The notes below the pieces were generated by a model. It worked only from the letters and a program-made list of their open reading frames with translations. It did not search any database and had not been told where the DNA came from. Shown piece by piece: positions 27,503 to 38,527 of a DNA stretch of 46,130 nt. The stretch's first letter is position 1; every line of letters starts with the position of its first letter. Origin of the DNA: Xenorhabdus mauleonii (GTDB lineage Bacteria > Pseudomonadota > Gammaproteobacteria > Enterobacterales > Enterobacteriaceae). Where the stretch lies: assembly GCF_900113945.1 (NCBI RefSeq), contig NZ_FORG01000027.1, positions 1-46,130 on the forward strand. Reading direction: 5' to 3'. A program made the position numbers and the translations under genes.

Positions 27503-27673
27503 TTATCTCATTGATTCAATTAAGTAAAACATAATTTTAAACGGTAATTGACCTTGTATGTTGTCCCAGAGGTCCAGTCCTGTCAGTTTTACCTGATGGG
27601 TTAATGTGGCGGGTTTGTTTGGGTATATATCGGACAATGTTAAAACCGCCAGAAAATCGTTTGATCTTAGCAT
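27503..27673 (-). CDS. Hypothetical 56-residue small protein
   Basis: An open frame begins with ATG behind GGTGGGG and ends four bases before the surE start. The product begins MLRSNDFLAVLTLSDIYPNK and contains LTGLDLWDNIQGQLPFKIMF. The composition looks protein-like, but a second frame over the same DNA is also open, so coding is uncertain. It may be the remnant of a longer gene. I recognise no family. Confidence 0.3.
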   Translation of the reverse strand: MLRSNDFLAVLTLSDIYPNKPATLTHQVKLTGLDLWDNIQGQLPFKIMFYLIESMR

Positions 27674-27787
27674 GACCCCACCAGTTTTGTAGAGTGCTTT
27701 ACGGTTTATCCCCTTTGCCTTTCAGATTGCCGTTTTGTTGGCTACATCTTGGGAACCATAGGATATAAGCTGTGGCGGTGCTTCTTG

Positions 27788-28291
27788 CTAACGGTACAAC
27801 ACAATATTAAACCCCTCTTCTTCTTGAGGAGCGATAAAATAGCGGGTAATTAATTCGAATTGTTCATCTGTTGCAGAAAAATCATGTGTTCCAGATTGAT
27901 TACGCAACCGTAAGCGCGCTAAGCAGACATCATCAGGGACATCAAGAAAATGAAGGCAATTATCTGCCTCCGCAGTCTCTATAATTTCTTTCATCCAATT
28001 TCGATTGGCTAGTGTGTTGGCAGGAAAATCCAGCACAACTGAAATTCCGGTTTTCAGCAATGCAATCAAATGAGGCTTCATCACATCTTTGAGTTTTGCT
28101 GAATAGTGAACATAATCTGAAACTGTCTTCATTTCATCGCCATAAAGAGGCGATAACCAACTGTCTTCACTAATGACAATCGTCATTGGCTGTTGGGCAA
28201 GTTTTGCTGAGAGCGTGGATTTTCCCGACGCTATTTTTCCACACAGAATATGAAGCATTGCTTTTTCTTTATGAACTACCTTTTCTTTCAT
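27788..28291 (-). CDS. P-loop kinase-like ATP-binding protein (zeta-toxin/COG4639-like)
   Basis: This protein of about 167 residues has a clear Walker A motif, HILCGKIASGKSTLSAKL, an acidic ISEDSW segment where nucleotide kinases place their phosphate-acceptor Asp/Glu, VVLDFPAN as a Walker B-like strand, and an Arg-rich lid (CLARLRLRNQSG). Its fold is of the small-molecule kinase or zeta-toxin type; the substrate is unknown. I chose the ATG at 28291, preceded by TGAGGT; an ATG at 28255 is possible. No antitoxin-like gene is seen beside it, apart from the doubtful 56-residue ORF. It sits between truD and surE, which are contiguous in E. coli, so it appears inserted. Confidence 0.75.
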   Translation of the reverse strand: MKEKVVHKEKAMLHILCGKIASGKSTLSAKLAQQPMTIVISEDSWLSPLYGDEMKTVSDYVHYSAKLKDVMKPHLIALLKTGISVVLDFPANTLANRNWMKEIIETAEADNCLHFLDVPDDVCLARLRLRNQSGTHDFSATDEQFELITRYFIAPQEEEGFNIVLYR

Positions 28292-28378
28292 AGTAACCTC
28301 ATAAATAAACGAACAACACGAGACAGAATGCAAAACAGTGTAGCCCTGCCGACTACACTGTAATATCAGCTTAAATGG

Positions 28379-29428
28379 TTATTCTGAAATATCCGCAGCA
28401 TGATTTTGGTCTTGATTGATCAATTCCCTGACAACACTGGTTGCAAAACTGCCGGATGGAAGGGAAAAGTGGAGGCAGACGGTTTGTTCATCCAACCATT
28501 CCCAATTCAGGTTCAACGGCTTCACCAACATCGCCCGGCGTGCGCTTTCTACGCGCTCACGCTTCACCAATCCCCAGAGTGATTCATAATCCTGCAAGCA
28601 CTGTTCTTCAAAATCCAGCGCTTGATGTTGGGTTCCCAGTGCTTTGTCACCCGGTAAAGGTGCCGTTACCTGTAATTCACCATCAATAACTCGCTGCTGC
28701 AAGACGGTTAATTCAGCTTCATCTGCCACAAACCAGCTCCCGCGACCGGTTAACTGCAAAGCATCACCGTTTTTTACCTGTTGGTGTTCACCTTGTGCTA
28801 TACGGGTACTGGCGATGGCATTGAACATCGCACTGCGGCAAGCAGAGAGATAAAAACTACGGCGGCTACGCTCCTTGACCTGAATTTCATTCTCTGCCCA
28901 GCGTTGCGCCTGAATCAGATTTTGCCCACCACGCCCGAAACGTTGTTCACCAAAGTAATTTGGAACACCACCCTGCAATACCTGCTGCAAGCGTTTTTCC
29001 ACCGATGGCTGGTCAGAAATTTCTCTCAATACCAGAGTGAAATCGTTGCCTTTCAATGCACCAATCCGCAATTTCCTTTTTTGACGGGAAGTTGCCAGCA
29101 CTTCACAACCTTCAAGTTGAAATGCTGTTAAGTCCGGATCTTGTTTTCCCGGTAAATGCAGGCAAAACCATTGTTCCGTGACTGCATTGCGATCTTTTAA
29201 CCCTGCATAACTTACGGAGCGAGAGGGGATTTTGGTAAAACGGGCAAGATTATCTGCTACGAATTGGGTGTTACATCCCGTTTTACGGATATGTACCATC
29301 AAATGTTCGCCTTCCCCATCTGGAGAAAAGCCTAAATCTTCACGAACAATAAAATCTTCTGGCGAGGATTTCACAATCCCTGTCGCTTCCGGGCGGCCAT
29401 AAAGCCAATGTAATTCACTCAATGTCAT
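28379..29428 (-). CDS. truD: tRNA pseudouridine(13) synthase TruD
   Basis: This 349-residue pseudouridine synthase modifies U13 in tRNA-Glu. The catalytic Asp lies in [14 protein letters not shown] and the TruD signature continues with [14 protein letters not shown]. The length matches E. coli TruD. It follows ispF with a two-base gap, so the ispD-ispF-truD genes are probably one operon. Downstream the usual surE is displaced by an insertion. Confidence 0.95.
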   Translation of the reverse strand: MTLSELHWLYGRPEATGIVKSSPEDFIVREDLGFSPDGEGEHLMVHIRKTGCNTQFVADNLARFTKIPSRSVSYAGLKDRNAVTEQWFCLHLPGKQDPDLTAFQLEGCEVLATSRQKRKLRIGALKGNDFTLVLREISDQPSVEKRLQQVLQGGVPNYFGEQRFGRGGQNLIQAQRWAENEIQVKERSRRSFYLSACRSAMFNAIASTRIAQGEHQQVKNGDALQLTGRGSWFVADEAELTVLQQRVIDGELQVTAPLPGDKALGTQHQALDFEEQCLQDYESLWGLVKRERVESARRAMLVKPLNLNWEWLDEQTVCLHFSLPSGSFATSVVRELINQDQNHAADISE

Positions 29429-29430
29429 AC

Positions 29431-29904
29431 TTATTCCTTTACCAGCAAAGCGACCGCTTCGCAGGCAATACCTTCTTTACGACCAACAAATCCCAGCTTT
29501 TCTGTGGTTGTTGCTTTTACATTAATATCATCAATATGGCATTCCAGATCTTCTGCCAGATTGACACGCATCTGAGGAATATGAGGCAGCATTTTGGGAG
29601 CCTGTGCAATAATGGTGATATCCAAATTCCCGAGCCGGTAGCCTTTTGCACGAATACGACGATAGGCTTCTTTCAACAGCTCCCGGCTGTCTGCGCCTTT
29701 AAAAGCAGGATCGGTATCGGGAAACAGTTTACCAATATCTCCCAGTGCAGCGGCACCCAATAGCGCATCCGTTGCCGCATGCAAAGCAACGTCACCGTCG
29801 GAGTGGGCAATTAATCCTTGTTCATAAGGAATGCGGACACCACCAATGATCAATGGCCCTTCTCCGCCAAATTTATGCACATCAAAACCATGTCCAATTC
29901 TCAT
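29431..29904 (-). CDS. ispF: 2-C-methyl-D-erythritol 2,4-cyclodiphosphate synthase IspF
   Basis: This 157-residue MEP-pathway enzyme cyclises CDP-methylerythritol phosphate. The metal ligands are in [10 protein letters not shown] and the second conserved motif is [17 protein letters not shown]. It overlaps the end of ispD by four bases. Conserved and full length. Confidence 0.97.
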   Translation of the reverse strand: MRIGHGFDVHKFGGEGPLIIGGVRIPYEQGLIAHSDGDVALHAATDALLGAAALGDIGKLFPDTDPAFKGADSRELLKEAYRRIRAKGYRLGNLDITIIAQAPKMLPHIPQMRVNLAEDLECHIDDINVKATTTEKLGFVGRKEGIACEAVALLVKE

Positions 29905-30749
29905 ATTATGGATTCCTTAGATTTTCGGGATAAGTAAAATTCAGCCAATGCCAGATCTTCAGGTTGAGTGACTTTAATATTGTCTGCCCGTCCATGAATT
30001 AATACCGGGCTATAGCCACAATATTCCAGAGCTGAAGATTCGTCAGTGATACAGGCTTGCTCTGCCAATGATTTGATTAGGCAATCACGCAGGAGTGGCA
30101 GTGGAAAGAGTTGGGGGGTCAATGCATGCCAAAGCCCGTTGCGTTCAACGGTATGGGCAATGGCGGGCAAACCGTTTTCTGATGGCGATGCCATACGCTT
30201 CATGGTGTCTCTGACAGGTGATGCCAGCAGTCCACCACATATTTCAGGGCATTTTGCGTTTTGCTCTATGAGGCACAGCAAGTTGTCAAGATCATCACGG
30301 TGAAGACAAGGACGGGCAGCATCATGTACCAAAACCCAGATTTTTCTGTCTGCCGGCAAATCGGCTAGGTAATCCAATCCAGCCAGAACGGAATCTGCGC
30401 GTTCTTCTCCGCCAATGACAGTGATGATTCGAGGGTCTGAAGCGATATCCAGTTGTGCAAACTGGGTATCAGCAGGGTTGAGCGCAACAATAATGTCCTG
30501 AATACGCGGATGCTCGAGCAATGCCGCCAAGGTGTGTTCAAGGATGGTTTTTCCGGCAACCTCAAGGTACTGTTTTGGGCAATCTGATTTCATTCGGCTG
30601 CCAATCCCCGCTGCGGGGATCAGGGCAACTATTTTAATGTTAGTTAACGAAGGCTCAGACTGAATATCTTCAGGAAAGGAGCGCGTTTTTTTTGTGGTGC
30701 TATCAGCAAAAGAAATATTAGCGGAAGAATGAAGCATAGAATTATTCAT
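29901..30749 (-). CDS. ispD: 2-C-methyl-D-erythritol 4-phosphate cytidylyltransferase IspD
   Basis: This cytidylyltransferase of the MEP isoprenoid pathway has the CTP-binding [18 protein letters not shown] and the catalytic VHDAARPCL region. At 282 residues it is about 45 longer than E. coli IspD; roughly 32 extra residues precede the core, rich in Ser/Thr/Lys. No Met lies between that extension and the core, and the ribosome-binding site at 30749 is weak, so the start is uncertain. It overlaps ispF by four bases. Confidence 0.92.
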   Translation of the reverse strand: MNNSMLHSSANISFADSTTKKTRSFPEDIQSEPSLTNIKIVALIPAAGIGSRMKSDCPKQYLEVAGKTILEHTLAALLEHPRIQDIIVALNPADTQFAQLDIASDPRIITVIGGEERADSVLAGLDYLADLPADRKIWVLVHDAARPCLHRDDLDNLLCLIEQNAKCPEICGGLLASPVRDTMKRMASPSENGLPAIAHTVERNGLWHALTPQLFPLPLLRDCLIKSLAEQACITDESSALEYCGYSPVLIHGRADNIKVTQPEDLALAEFYLSRKSKESII

Positions 30750-30889
30750 TTTCGATTTATTGGCTATTTTAATTCATAGATTATTTTGGTGAACAAATTA
30801 TATTGTGGGTAATGCTTTTCTGAGTAAAACGTTTTTATGCGCAGACTATTTTTATAGACAAATTACCCGAAGCCATATTTTGCCCAGAT

Positions 30890-31207
30890 TTAAGGTTCAC
30901 TTTGGTTTAATGGTTGTTGAGCATTTTGTTTCGATGCATCAGGGACCATCCGATAAAAAGACTCTTCCGGCTTAATCATGCCCAATTCATTGCGGGCGCG
31001 TTCTTCTATCGCTTCCTGCCCACCTTTCAGATCTTTAATTTCAGCGAATAACTGGTCATTGCGCGCTTGAAGTTTTAAGTGATCGATTTCTTGCTTATCG
31101 ACCTCAGACTTAACCCGCACATAATCGTGAATGCCATTTTTGCCGAACCACAGTGAATACTGCAACCAGCCAAGTAGAACCAGTAATAGTAGCGTTAATT
31201 TGCCCAT
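30890..31207 (-). CDS. ftsB: Cell division protein FtsB
   Basis: This 105-residue bitopic divisome protein forms a complex with FtsL and FtsQ. A single N-terminal membrane helix ([19 protein letters not shown]) is followed by a coiled coil and the conserved [14 protein letters not shown] chose the ATG at 31207, preceded by a strong AGGGGGGAA; the open frame continues upstream without support. It lies between cysC and ispD, as in E. coli but without ygbE. Confidence 0.93.
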   Translation of the reverse strand: MGKLTLLLLVLLGWLQYSLWFGKNGIHDYVRVKSEVDKQEIDHLKLQARNDQLFAEIKDLKGGQEAIEERARNELGMIKPEESFYRMVPDASKQNAQQPLNQSEP

Positions 31208-31294
31208 TTCCCCCCCTGAAAACCCGCTAATCATCCCACAACTGAAAGCATGACGCCACTCACGATCACCAGACATGGTAATAAAACCTCATGG

Positions 31295-31327
31295 AACACA
31301 TTATTCCACTTTCAATAATAATGTGTT
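31295..31327 (-). terminator. Hairpin between cysC and ftsB
   Basis: AACACATTATT (31295-31305) pairs perfectly with AATAATGTGTT (31317-31327). The U-tract on the minus strand is weak. It probably ends or attenuates the cysGDNC transcript. Confidence 0.5.
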
Positions 31328-31353
31328 TCACAAGATTTGTATGAGGAAAGGAG

Positions 31354-31971
31354 TCAGATGGGCAGGATATCGTTGTTTTTCAGGGTAAACAGTAAGTTAT
31401 CAATTAACGCTTCGACAGGCTGCGAACCGTCCAGATAAATCTCAGGTTGTTCAGGTGCTTCATAAGCGGCGTCAATTCCCGTGAAGTTCAGCAGTTCTCC
31501 CGCCCTCGCTTTTTTATACAATCCTTTAGGATCACGGGATTCACACACCTCCAAAGGCGTATCGACATGCACTTCAATAAATTGCCCTGCTTGCATTAAT
31601 TCACGTACTTTTTGCCGTTCTGCTCTATTCGGGGAAATGAATGCAGTCAGCACAACCAGCCCGGCATCAACCATCAGTTTTGAGACTTCCCCGACCCGCC
31701 GGATATTTTCCCGCCGATCGGATTCAGAAAAACCCAAATCATTGCACAGGCCATGACGTAAATTATCACCATCCAGTAAATACGTTTTAATCCCTTGCGA
31801 AAACAGGGCTTGTTCCAGTGCTCCCGCAAGCGTGGATTTTCCAGAACCAGATAACCCCGTGAACCAAATGACTAATGCCGGATGGCCATTCACCGCTTCA
31901 CGTTGTGCCCTGCCAAGGGAGTGTGGGTGCCAAACGATGTTCGGGGATACCGAAACCTTGCCTTTGAACAC
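31354..31971 (-). CDS. cysC: Adenylyl-sulfate kinase CysC
   Basis: This enzyme phosphorylates APS to PAPS. Of 205 residues, it has P-loop [11 protein letters not shown], the [11 protein letters not shown] motif and [10 protein letters not shown], all typical. It begins directly after the cysN stop codon with no gap, indicating translational coupling. It is the last gene of cysG-cysD-cysN-cysC. Confidence 0.97.
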   Translation of the reverse strand: MFKGKVSVSPNIVWHPHSLGRAQREAVNGHPALVIWFTGLSGSGKSTLAGALEQALFSQGIKTYLLDGDNLRHGLCNDLGFSESDRRENIRRVGEVSKLMVDAGLVVLTAFISPNRAERQKVRELMQAGQFIEVHVDTPLEVCESRDPKGLYKKARAGELLNFTGIDAAYEAPEQPEIYLDGSQPVEALIDNLLFTLKNNDILPI

Positions 31972-33414
31972 TTATCTTCCTCCCATCAAATCACGCGCAC
32001 CCCAATGCGGGAAATGGCGACGGACCAATTGGTTAAATTCCAATTCAAAGTCGCTGTATTCTTTGGGCTCATAATAAACGTCAGTCTGGATTTCACGTAC
32101 TAACCCTGCCCCGACAGTCACATTTGTCAGGCGGTCAATGAGAATAATGCCTCCGATATCGGCATTTTGGGCGTAGCTGTCAAGCAACAAAGGTTCATCA
32201 AATGAAAATTCCACCAGCCCAATCGAGTTCAATGGCAATTCAGACGCAACTCTTTGTGTCAGCGTGTTGATATCCACCTGATACTGGATGTTATCGATTT
32301 TTCCCCGGCTCTTTTTCCCTGCGGCTTTGATATCTAAACTTTGCCCCTGAATCATCGGCCGTTCTGACATCCAGACAACATCGACCAAGGCATGGCGGGT
32401 CACCGTCATTTCATCTTCAGCGGCAATGATTAAATCGCCACGACTGATATCAATTTCATCTTTTAATACAACTGTAATCGCTTCTCCGGGGACTGCAAAT
32501 GAACGGTCGCCATCGAAAGTGACTATCCTTTCCACCGAAGAAACTGCGCCAGATGGCATGACTTTGATTTTCTGCCCCGGCTTTAAAATTCCCGACGATA
32601 ATGTGCCGCTGTATCCACGAAAATCAAGATCAGGACGATTAACATATTGCACCGGAAAACGCAGTTGCTGTTCAGCCAATTTCGTTTGCACATCCACAGA
32701 TTCCAGAATATCCAGTAAGGTTTCCCCTGTGTGCCACGCCATTTTTTCACTTCGGGTGACAATGTTGTCTCCCTCCAATGCCGAAATTGGAACGAAATGA
32801 ATGTTTAACTCGAAGGGCAATTGCGCAGCGAATTCCAGATAATCTTGTTTGATTTGTTCAAATCTCTCTTGCCGATATTCGATTAAGTCCATTTTATTCA
32901 CTGCCACCACCAGATGGCGGATCCCAAGCAATGTACTGATAAAGCTATGTCGGCGCGTTTGCTCTTGAAGGCCTTTTCGCGCATCTATCAACAAGATGGA
33001 GAGATCGCTGGTTGAGGCGCCTGTCGCCATATTGCGCGTATATTGTTCGTGCCCCGGGGTGTCAGCAATAATGAATTTACGTTTTTCCGTGGAGAAATAG
33101 CGGTATGCCACATCAATCGTGATGCCTTGCTCCCGCTCTGCGGCTAATCCATCCACCAATAATGCCAAATCCAGCTTTTCCCCTTGGGTTCCAATCCGCT
33201 TGCTGTCGCTTTGCAATACCGCAAGTTGATCTTCATAAATTTGTCGGGTGTCATGTAAAAGGCGACCGATTAATGTGCTTTTGCCATCATCCACGCTGCC
33301 GCAGGTTAAAAAACGCAGAAGCCCTTTATCTTGTTGTGCCCGCAGGTAGGCTTCAACTCCGCCTTGTTGTCTGATTTGGCTGGCGATGATTTCATTGTGT
33401 GCAACGGCTGACAT
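31972..33414 (-). CDS. cysN: Sulfate adenylyltransferase subunit 1 CysN
   Basis: This GTPase subunit of ATP sulfurylase couples GTP hydrolysis to APS synthesis by CysD. EF-Tu-like motifs are visible: [33 protein letters not shown] and VNKMD. I chose the ATG at 33414 behind GAGGAG, giving 480 residues; an in-frame TTG five codons upstream is less likely. cysD ends eleven bases before it. Confidence 0.97.
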   Translation of the reverse strand: MSAVAHNEIIASQIRQQGGVEAYLRAQQDKGLLRFLTCGSVDDGKSTLIGRLLHDTRQIYEDQLAVLQSDSKRIGTQGEKLDLALLVDGLAAEREQGITIDVAYRYFSTEKRKFIIADTPGHEQYTRNMATGASTSDLSILLIDARKGLQEQTRRHSFISTLLGIRHLVVAVNKMDLIEYRQERFEQIKQDYLEFAAQLPFELNIHFVPISALEGDNIVTRSEKMAWHTGETLLDILESVDVQTKLAEQQLRFPVQYVNRPDLDFRGYSGTLSSGILKPGQKIKVMPSGAVSSVERIVTFDGDRSFAVPGEAITVVLKDEIDISRGDLIIAAEDEMTVTRHALVDVVWMSERPMIQGQSLDIKAAGKKSRGKIDNIQYQVDINTLTQRVASELPLNSIGLVEFSFDEPLLLDSYAQNADIGGIILIDRLTNVTVGAGLVREIQTDVYYEPKEYSDFELEFNQLVRRHFPHWGARDLMGGR

Positions 33415-33425
33415 ATCTGAACTCC

Positions 33426-34334
33426 TCAAAAATAACCCTGACGCTTTTTCAACTCCATCGAACCGGATTGATCGCTGTCAATCAGGCGCCCTTGTCGCTC
33501 ACTAGTCGTGGATATCAACATTTCTTCTATGATTTCCGGCAAGGTTTCTGCCGTCGACTCCACCGCCCCCGTCAGTGGCCAGCAGCCAAGGGTTCTGAAC
33601 CGCACTTGACGTTGGCTGATCACTTCTCCGGGTTGCAAATTGATGCGATCATCATCAACCATAATCAACGTTCCTTCACGTTGGATTACCGGACGAAGTT
33701 TAGCGAAATAGAGGGGAACGATGTCTATCTGCTCCAGATAGATATATTGCCAGATATCCAGTTCGGTCCAGTTGGACAGGGGGAATACGCGGATGCTTTC
33801 CCCTTTGTTAATCTGGCCGTTATAGTTGCGCCAAAGTTCCGGGCGCTGGTTTTTGGGATCCCACCGATGTGAACGGTCACGGAATGAGTAGATACGCTCT
33901 TTTGCCCGTGATTTTTCTTCATCACGCCGTGCGCCACCAAATGCAGCATCAAAACCGTATTTATCCAATGCTTGTTTCAAACCTTCCGTTTTCATGATGT
34001 CAGTGTGTTTTGCACTGCCATGAATAAAAGGGTTGATGCCCAGCGATTCCCCTTGCGGGTTGCGGTGAACCAACAATTCAAAGCCATATTTTTCCGCTGT
34101 ACGATCACGAAAATCGTACATATCCTGAAATTTCCAGCCGGTATCCACGTGCAATAACGGAAAAGGCAGCTTGCCGGGATAGAATGCCTTGCGTGCCAAA
34201 TGCAGCATCACGGAAGAGTCTTTGCCAATCGAGTAAAGCATCACGGGGTTCGCAAATTCAGCTGCGACTTCCCGAATGATATGAATGCTTTCGGCCTCAA
34301 GCTGTTGTAGGTGTGTTAATCTTTTTTCGTCCAT
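33426..34334 (-). CDS. cysD: Sulfate adenylyltransferase subunit 2 CysD
   Basis: This catalytic ATP-sulfurylase subunit belongs to the PP-loop family: the PP motif is [12 protein letters not shown], followed by HVDTGWKF and [14 protein letters not shown]. The ATG at 34334 gives 302 residues, equal to E. coli CysD. It lies about ten bases after cysG. Confidence 0.97.
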   Translation of the reverse strand: MDEKRLTHLQQLEAESIHIIREVAAEFANPVMLYSIGKDSSVMLHLARKAFYPGKLPFPLLHVDTGWKFQDMYDFRDRTAEKYGFELLVHRNPQGESLGINPFIHGSAKHTDIMKTEGLKQALDKYGFDAAFGGARRDEEKSRAKERIYSFRDRSHRWDPKNQRPELWRNYNGQINKGESIRVFPLSNWTELDIWQYIYLEQIDIVPLYFAKLRPVIQREGTLIMVDDDRINLQPGEVISQRQVRFRTLGCWPLTGAVESTAETLPEIIEEMLISTTSERQGRLIDSDQSGSMELKKRQGYF

Positions 34335-34344
34335 TTGCTGTTCC

Positions 34345-35793
34345 TTATTCGATATCAATAACAGCAGGGTGATATAGGTGAGCAGGTATTTTTTCCGGGT
34401 TGCTCAAGGCGTTTTGGGCAATAGACTGCTGTCCGAACCATGCTATCTGGTGATGGAGTTGAGCCACTTCCCCCACAACAAGTAAAGCAGGAGATGGGGC
34501 TTCTTGTGCCAGCCTATCCAATTCGGATAAGGTTCCGGTCAATACTTGCTGATCCGGGCGGGTGCCACGACCAATCACAGCCACGGGGGTATTGGCATCC
34601 CGGCCATGTGAGATCAGTTTCTGGCTTATCAGGGCGGCTTTTATCGTTCCCATGTAAATGGCCAGCGTTTGATTGCCCCGCGCTAATGCAGGCCAATCCA
34701 GTTCATGGCCATCTTCACGACAATGCCCTGTGATAAAAGTGACGCTTTGCGAATGTTCTCTGTGGGTCAGCGGAATACCGGCATAAGCCGTAGCCCCTAT
34801 CGCCGCAGTGATGCCGGGCACAACCTGAAAAGGTATGCCCGCGTCAGCGGCAATTTGCAGCTCTTCGCCACCACGGCCGAAAATAAAGGGATCGCCGCCT
34901 TTCAGGCGAACGACTTTTTTCCCTTGATTGGCCAACTTAATGATAAGCGCATTGGTTTCTTCTTGTGAGACGGAATGATTTCCTGCCCTTTTGCCAACAC
35001 AGATTTTATCTGCATCCCGACGCACTAATTCCAGAATCTCTGCGCTGACCAAATGGTCATAAAGCACGACATCAGCTTGCTGAATAACTTGCAGACCTTT
35101 CAAGGTCAGCAACCCTGGATCTCCAGGCCCTGCTCCCACCAGCGCCAACTCTCCTTGTGCCTGGTTCTCAGACAATTGCTGTTCGAGTTGCTCTTCCGCT
35201 TGTTGTCGCTGTCCGTTGGCAACCAATGTAGCAAAACGCCCATTGAATGCCTTTTCCCAGAAATAGCGCCGCTGGCGTACAGAAGAAAAACGCTGTTTTA
35301 CGCGCTCACGCCAGTTTCCTGCGATTTTTGCCATTGCCCCAAGATGAAATGGCAGCAATGATTCCAGCTTTTCTCTCAGTAACCTCGTCAATACCGGGGA
35401 GGTTCCCGCCGATGAGATTGCGACTATGACCGGGGAACGATCAATGATTGATGGAAAAATTGCAGAACAAAGTGGTTGGTTATCGACAATATTAACCAAA
35501 ACCGCCCGGTTATTGGCTTCCTCGTAAATATGTTGATTAAGGCTGTGATCATCAGTTGCTGCAACGACCAAAAATACGCCATCGAGATATTCTGATTTAA
35601 ACGCGCCTTGTAACCACTTAAATTCTGCTTTTTGATAACGTTGTTGAAGTTCATCATGTAATTCAGGCGCAACAATCGTTAATGCAGCCCCAGCACGCAG
35701 CAATAGGCTTGCTTTGCGGGCAGCGATTTCACCGCCTCCCACCAACAAGACAGAGCGGGCTTTAAGCTGAACAAATAAGGGTAAGTAGTCCAC
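34345..35793 (-). CDS. cysG: Siroheme synthase CysG
   Basis: This three-activity enzyme makes siroheme from uroporphyrinogen III. The N-terminal dehydrogenase/ferrochelatase part (about residues 1-200) has [14 protein letters not shown] and [14 protein letters not shown]; the C-terminal SAM methyltransferase part has [18 protein letters not shown] and [17 protein letters not shown]. Siroheme is the cofactor of CysI, so its position first in the cysG-D-N-C run is logical; in E. coli cysG is instead with the nitrite reductase genes. At 482 residues it has a C-terminal tail about 25 residues longer than E. coli CysG. Confidence 0.95.
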   Translation of the reverse strand: MDYLPLFVQLKARSVLLVGGGEIAARKASLLLRAGAALTIVAPELHDELQQRYQKAEFKWLQGAFKSEYLDGVFLVVAATDDHSLNQHIYEEANNRAVLVNIVDNQPLCSAIFPSIIDRSPVIVAISSAGTSPVLTRLLREKLESLLPFHLGAMAKIAGNWRERVKQRFSSVRQRRYFWEKAFNGRFATLVANGQRQQAEEQLEQQLSENQAQGELALVGAGPGDPGLLTLKGLQVIQQADVVLYDHLVSAEILELVRRDADKICVGKRAGNHSVSQEETNALIIKLANQGKKVVRLKGGDPFIFGRGGEELQIAADAGIPFQVVPGITAAIGATAYAGIPLTHREHSQSVTFITGHCREDGHELDWPALARGNQTLAIYMGTIKAALISQKLISHGRDANTPVAVIGRGTRPDQQVLTGTLSELDRLAQEAPSPALLVVGEVAQLHHQIAWFGQQSIAQNALSNPEKIPAHLYHPAVIDIE

Positions 35794-35978
35794 GATGGCA
35801 GATCATCCAGTGCCAGAGCTCTATAAGCTCTTATTATTATGATAACTAGAGGTTAAATATATGAGTCCACGATCCCGTTATGAAATGACAAAAAGTAATT
35901 ACTTGTTTCGGAATCGCATAAGCCGAACTTTTTTAGCCAGTGGCAAAGTAAGTCACGAAAAATATTCAGGATAAAAAA

Positions 35979-36012
35979 AAGCCGGGCTTCTGTTAAAAGA
36001 GGCCCGACCCTA
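35979..36012 (-). terminator. Terminator downstream of cysH
   Basis: GCCGGGCTTC (35981-35990) pairs with GAGGCCCGAC (35999-36008); on the minus strand a run of eight T residues follows. It ends the cysJIH transcript before cysG. Confidence 0.85.
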
Positions 36013-36055
36013 TAAAACATATGATTAACCGTGATATTAATTAAACTATCGTGTG

Positions 36056-36790
36056 TTAATTTTCGTGCAAACCACATTCTCGTTTCAAACCAAAAAAGCG
36101 GGTTTGTTCTTCACTCATGCCCGGTTCCCATTTTTGGGTTGTATGTGTATCCCCTACAGAAAGATAGCCTTGATCCCACAATGGATGATATTCAAGGCCA
36201 TGCTGCATCAAATATTGATGTATGCGCTGGTTATTCCAATCAATAATTGGCAGGATCTTGAAAACACCCCGCTGAATTGCCAATACAGGTAAGTTGGCTC
36301 GACTTGTCGACTGTTGGCGACGCAATCCCGCAAACCAGCTTTGGGCTTGCAACGCCTCCAATGCCCGGTTCATTGGCTCCACTTTATTGATCAGATTATA
36401 GCGTTCAATCCCTTCTATGCCTTGCTCCCATAATTTACCATAACGCGCTTCCTGCCAAGTCGGGGAGTACTCTGAGCGAAAAATTTTCAAGTTCAGATTG
36501 AGTTTCTCAGTCAACTTATCAATAAATTGGTAGGTTTCAGGAAACAGATAGCCTGTATCCGTGAGGATCACAGGAATATCTGGATATTTCTGTGTCACAA
36601 GATGCAAGCAAACTGCCGCTTGAACTCCAAAGCTGGAAGAGAGAACAAATTCGCCAGATAAATGTTCCAACGCCCAAGCCACGCGCTCGCCAGCATCCAT
36701 CAACTCCAATTGCTGATTAATGCCAGCCAGTGCCTCAGTTTGCTGCTCTGGCGCCAGCGCTGCCAATTCCGATAAATTCAACTGATTCAT
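36056..36790 (-). CDS. cysH: Phosphoadenylyl-sulfate reductase CysH
   Basis: This thioredoxin-dependent enzyme reduces PAPS to sulfite. The P-loop-like region reads [13 protein letters not shown], with [16 protein letters not shown], and the active-site Cys is in the C-terminal KRECGLHEN. The start at 36790 gives 244 residues, equal to E. coli, and overlaps the cysI stop codon by four bases (ATGA). Only the C-terminal Cys is seen; the Fe-S cysteines of APS reductases are absent, so PAPS is the expected substrate. Confidence 0.97.
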   Translation of the reverse strand: MNQLNLSELAALAPEQQTEALAGINQQLELMDAGERVAWALEHLSGEFVLSSSFGVQAAVCLHLVTQKYPDIPVILTDTGYLFPETYQFIDKLTEKLNLNLKIFRSEYSPTWQEARYGKLWEQGIEGIERYNLINKVEPMNRALEALQAQSWFAGLRRQQSTSRANLPVLAIQRGVFKILPIIDWNNQRIHQYLMQHGLEYHPLWDQGYLSVGDTHTTQKWEPGMSEEQTRFFGLKRECGLHEN

Positions 36791-38526
36791 GCTATCTCCT
36801 GCCAATCATAAAAATCGATGGCTGAATTTAATACGGGTTTGATGATATCAGCCCGGATAACGAAGTCACCGAAGCCTTCATTCGTATGACGCTCTAATGC
36901 CCATCGGCCGATTAATTCATCCAGGATTTCAAGGATTTCTGCTGAAGTGATATTTTCTCGATACATGCGGGGAATACGAGTGCCAATGTCGTTACCGCCC
37001 AAATGCAGGTTGTAGCGATCAAGGGCTTTACCCACCAACCCAATTTCTGCCAGCATCGCCCTGCCACATCCATTCGGGCAACCTGTAACACGCAATATAA
37101 TTTTTTCGTCACTAACGCCATGTTTTGCCATTAATGCATCAACATGGTCAACGAAGGCCGGCAGGAAACGTTCAGCTTCTGCCATCGCCAGCGGACAAGT
37201 CGGAAATGAGACGCAAGCCATGGAGTTATGGCGCAAAGTTGTCACGCTATCATCCATCAGACCATGAGATTTGGCGATTTCCTCGATGTGTGCTTTTTCA
37301 CCTTCTGGGATCCCCGCCACAATTAAATTTTGGTTGGCGGTCAGGCGAAAATCTCCTGAGTGGATTTTGGCGATTTCTGCAACCCCGGTTTTCAACGGCT
37401 TGCCGGGATAATCCAGCAGACGACCATTTTCAATAAACAGAGTCAGGTGCCATTTATCGTCAATGCCTTTTAACCAACCGATTTGATCGCCACGGCTAGT
37501 AAATTCATAGGGACGAACCGTTTCAAATGCTACTCCGGCACGTTTTTCAACTTCCTGTTTGAAGGTTTCAACACCTACCCGTTCAAGGGTATATTTGGTT
37601 TTGGCATTTTTGCGTTCGGTACGGTTGCCCCAATCACGTTGCGTTGTGACCACAGCTTCCGCAATTGCCAATGTATGTTCCAAACTAATAAAACCAAGTT
37701 CACTTGCCAGCCGCGGGAAAGTCTTTTTGTCCCCATGAGTCATGGCTAATCCACCGCCCACCAGCACATTAAAACCGATTAACTGGTCGTTTTCTGCAAT
37801 AGCGACAAAATTCAGGTCATTGGCATGTAAATCCACATCATTTTGAGGCGGGATGACGACCGAAGTCTTGAATTTGCGCGGTAAATAAGTGGCCCCCAGA
37901 ATAGGTTCTTCATCCGTTGTGGCGATTTTTTCTTTATCCAGCCAAATTTCAGCATAGGCATTAGTGCGCGGCAACAGATGTTCTGATATTTTTTTCGCCC
38001 ATTCGTATGCTTGTTGATGTAAAACTGATTGCACCGGATTGGATGTACACAACACATTGCGATTTGCGTCATTGGCCGTTGCCAGTGCATCCAATCCCAT
38101 TTGCGCCAGCATTTGATGCACTGGCTTAACGTTGTTTTTCAAGATGCCGTGAAATTGAAAAGTCTGCCGCGTAGTCAGACGAATGCTACCGTACAGCGTA
38201 CTGTCTGTCGCAAATTTATCAATGCTCAACCACTGCTTCGGGGTGATAATGCCTCCCGGCAGACGGCAACGCAGCATCATTGCATGGCGTGGTTCGAGCT
38301 TTTGTTCCGCCCGCTCCGCCCTGATGTCACGATCATCTTGTTGATACATGCCGTGAAAGCGGATGAGTAAGAAATTATCGCCCTCAAAGCCACCTGTCAG
38401 CCCATTTTTTAGATCTTCACTGATTGTTCCGCGCAGATAATTGCTTTCCAATTTCATGCGTTCGCTGTCTGCAAGTTTGCCTTCAACAATCAAAGGGCCT
38501 TGCTTTTCATTGTTCACATTGCTCAT
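36787..38526 (-). CDS. cysI: Sulfite reductase hemoprotein subunit CysI
   Basis: This siroheme/[4Fe-4S] subunit reduces sulfite to sulfide. The four cluster cysteines appear as CVSFPTC and CPNGC in the C-terminal half, and siroheme-binding [12 protein letters not shown] is present. The start at 38526 ([10 protein letters not shown]) gives 579 residues, close to the family. One base separates it from cysJ; four bases overlap cysH. Confidence 0.97.
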   Translation of the reverse strand: MSNVNNEKQGPLIVEGKLADSERMKLESNYLRGTISEDLKNGLTGGFEGDNFLLIRFHGMYQQDDRDIRAERAEQKLEPRHAMMLRCRLPGGIITPKQWLSIDKFATDSTLYGSIRLTTRQTFQFHGILKNNVKPVHQMLAQMGLDALATANDANRNVLCTSNPVQSVLHQQAYEWAKKISEHLLPRTNAYAEIWLDKEKIATTDEEPILGATYLPRKFKTSVVIPPQNDVDLHANDLNFVAIAENDQLIGFNVLVGGGLAMTHGDKKTFPRLASELGFISLEHTLAIAEAVVTTQRDWGNRTERKNAKTKYTLERVGVETFKQEVEKRAGVAFETVRPYEFTSRGDQIGWLKGIDDKWHLTLFIENGRLLDYPGKPLKTGVAEIAKIHSGDFRLTANQNLIVAGIPEGEKAHIEEIAKSHGLMDDSVTTLRHNSMACVSFPTCPLAMAEAERFLPAFVDHVDALMAKHGVSDEKIILRVTGCPNGCGRAMLAEIGLVGKALDRYNLHLGGNDIGTRIPRMYRENITSAEILEILDELIGRWALERHTNEGFGDFVIRADIIKPVLNSAIDFYDWQEIA

Positions 38527-38527
38527 A

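Noticed and set aside
27788..28291. Complete zeta-epsilon toxin-antitoxin module
   Set aside because: Only the kinase-like part is visible; no epsilon-like antitoxin is recognisable, so a toxin call is not supported.
33399..33872. 157-codon plus-strand frame over cysD/cysN
   Set aside because: Antisense shadow of two conserved genes.
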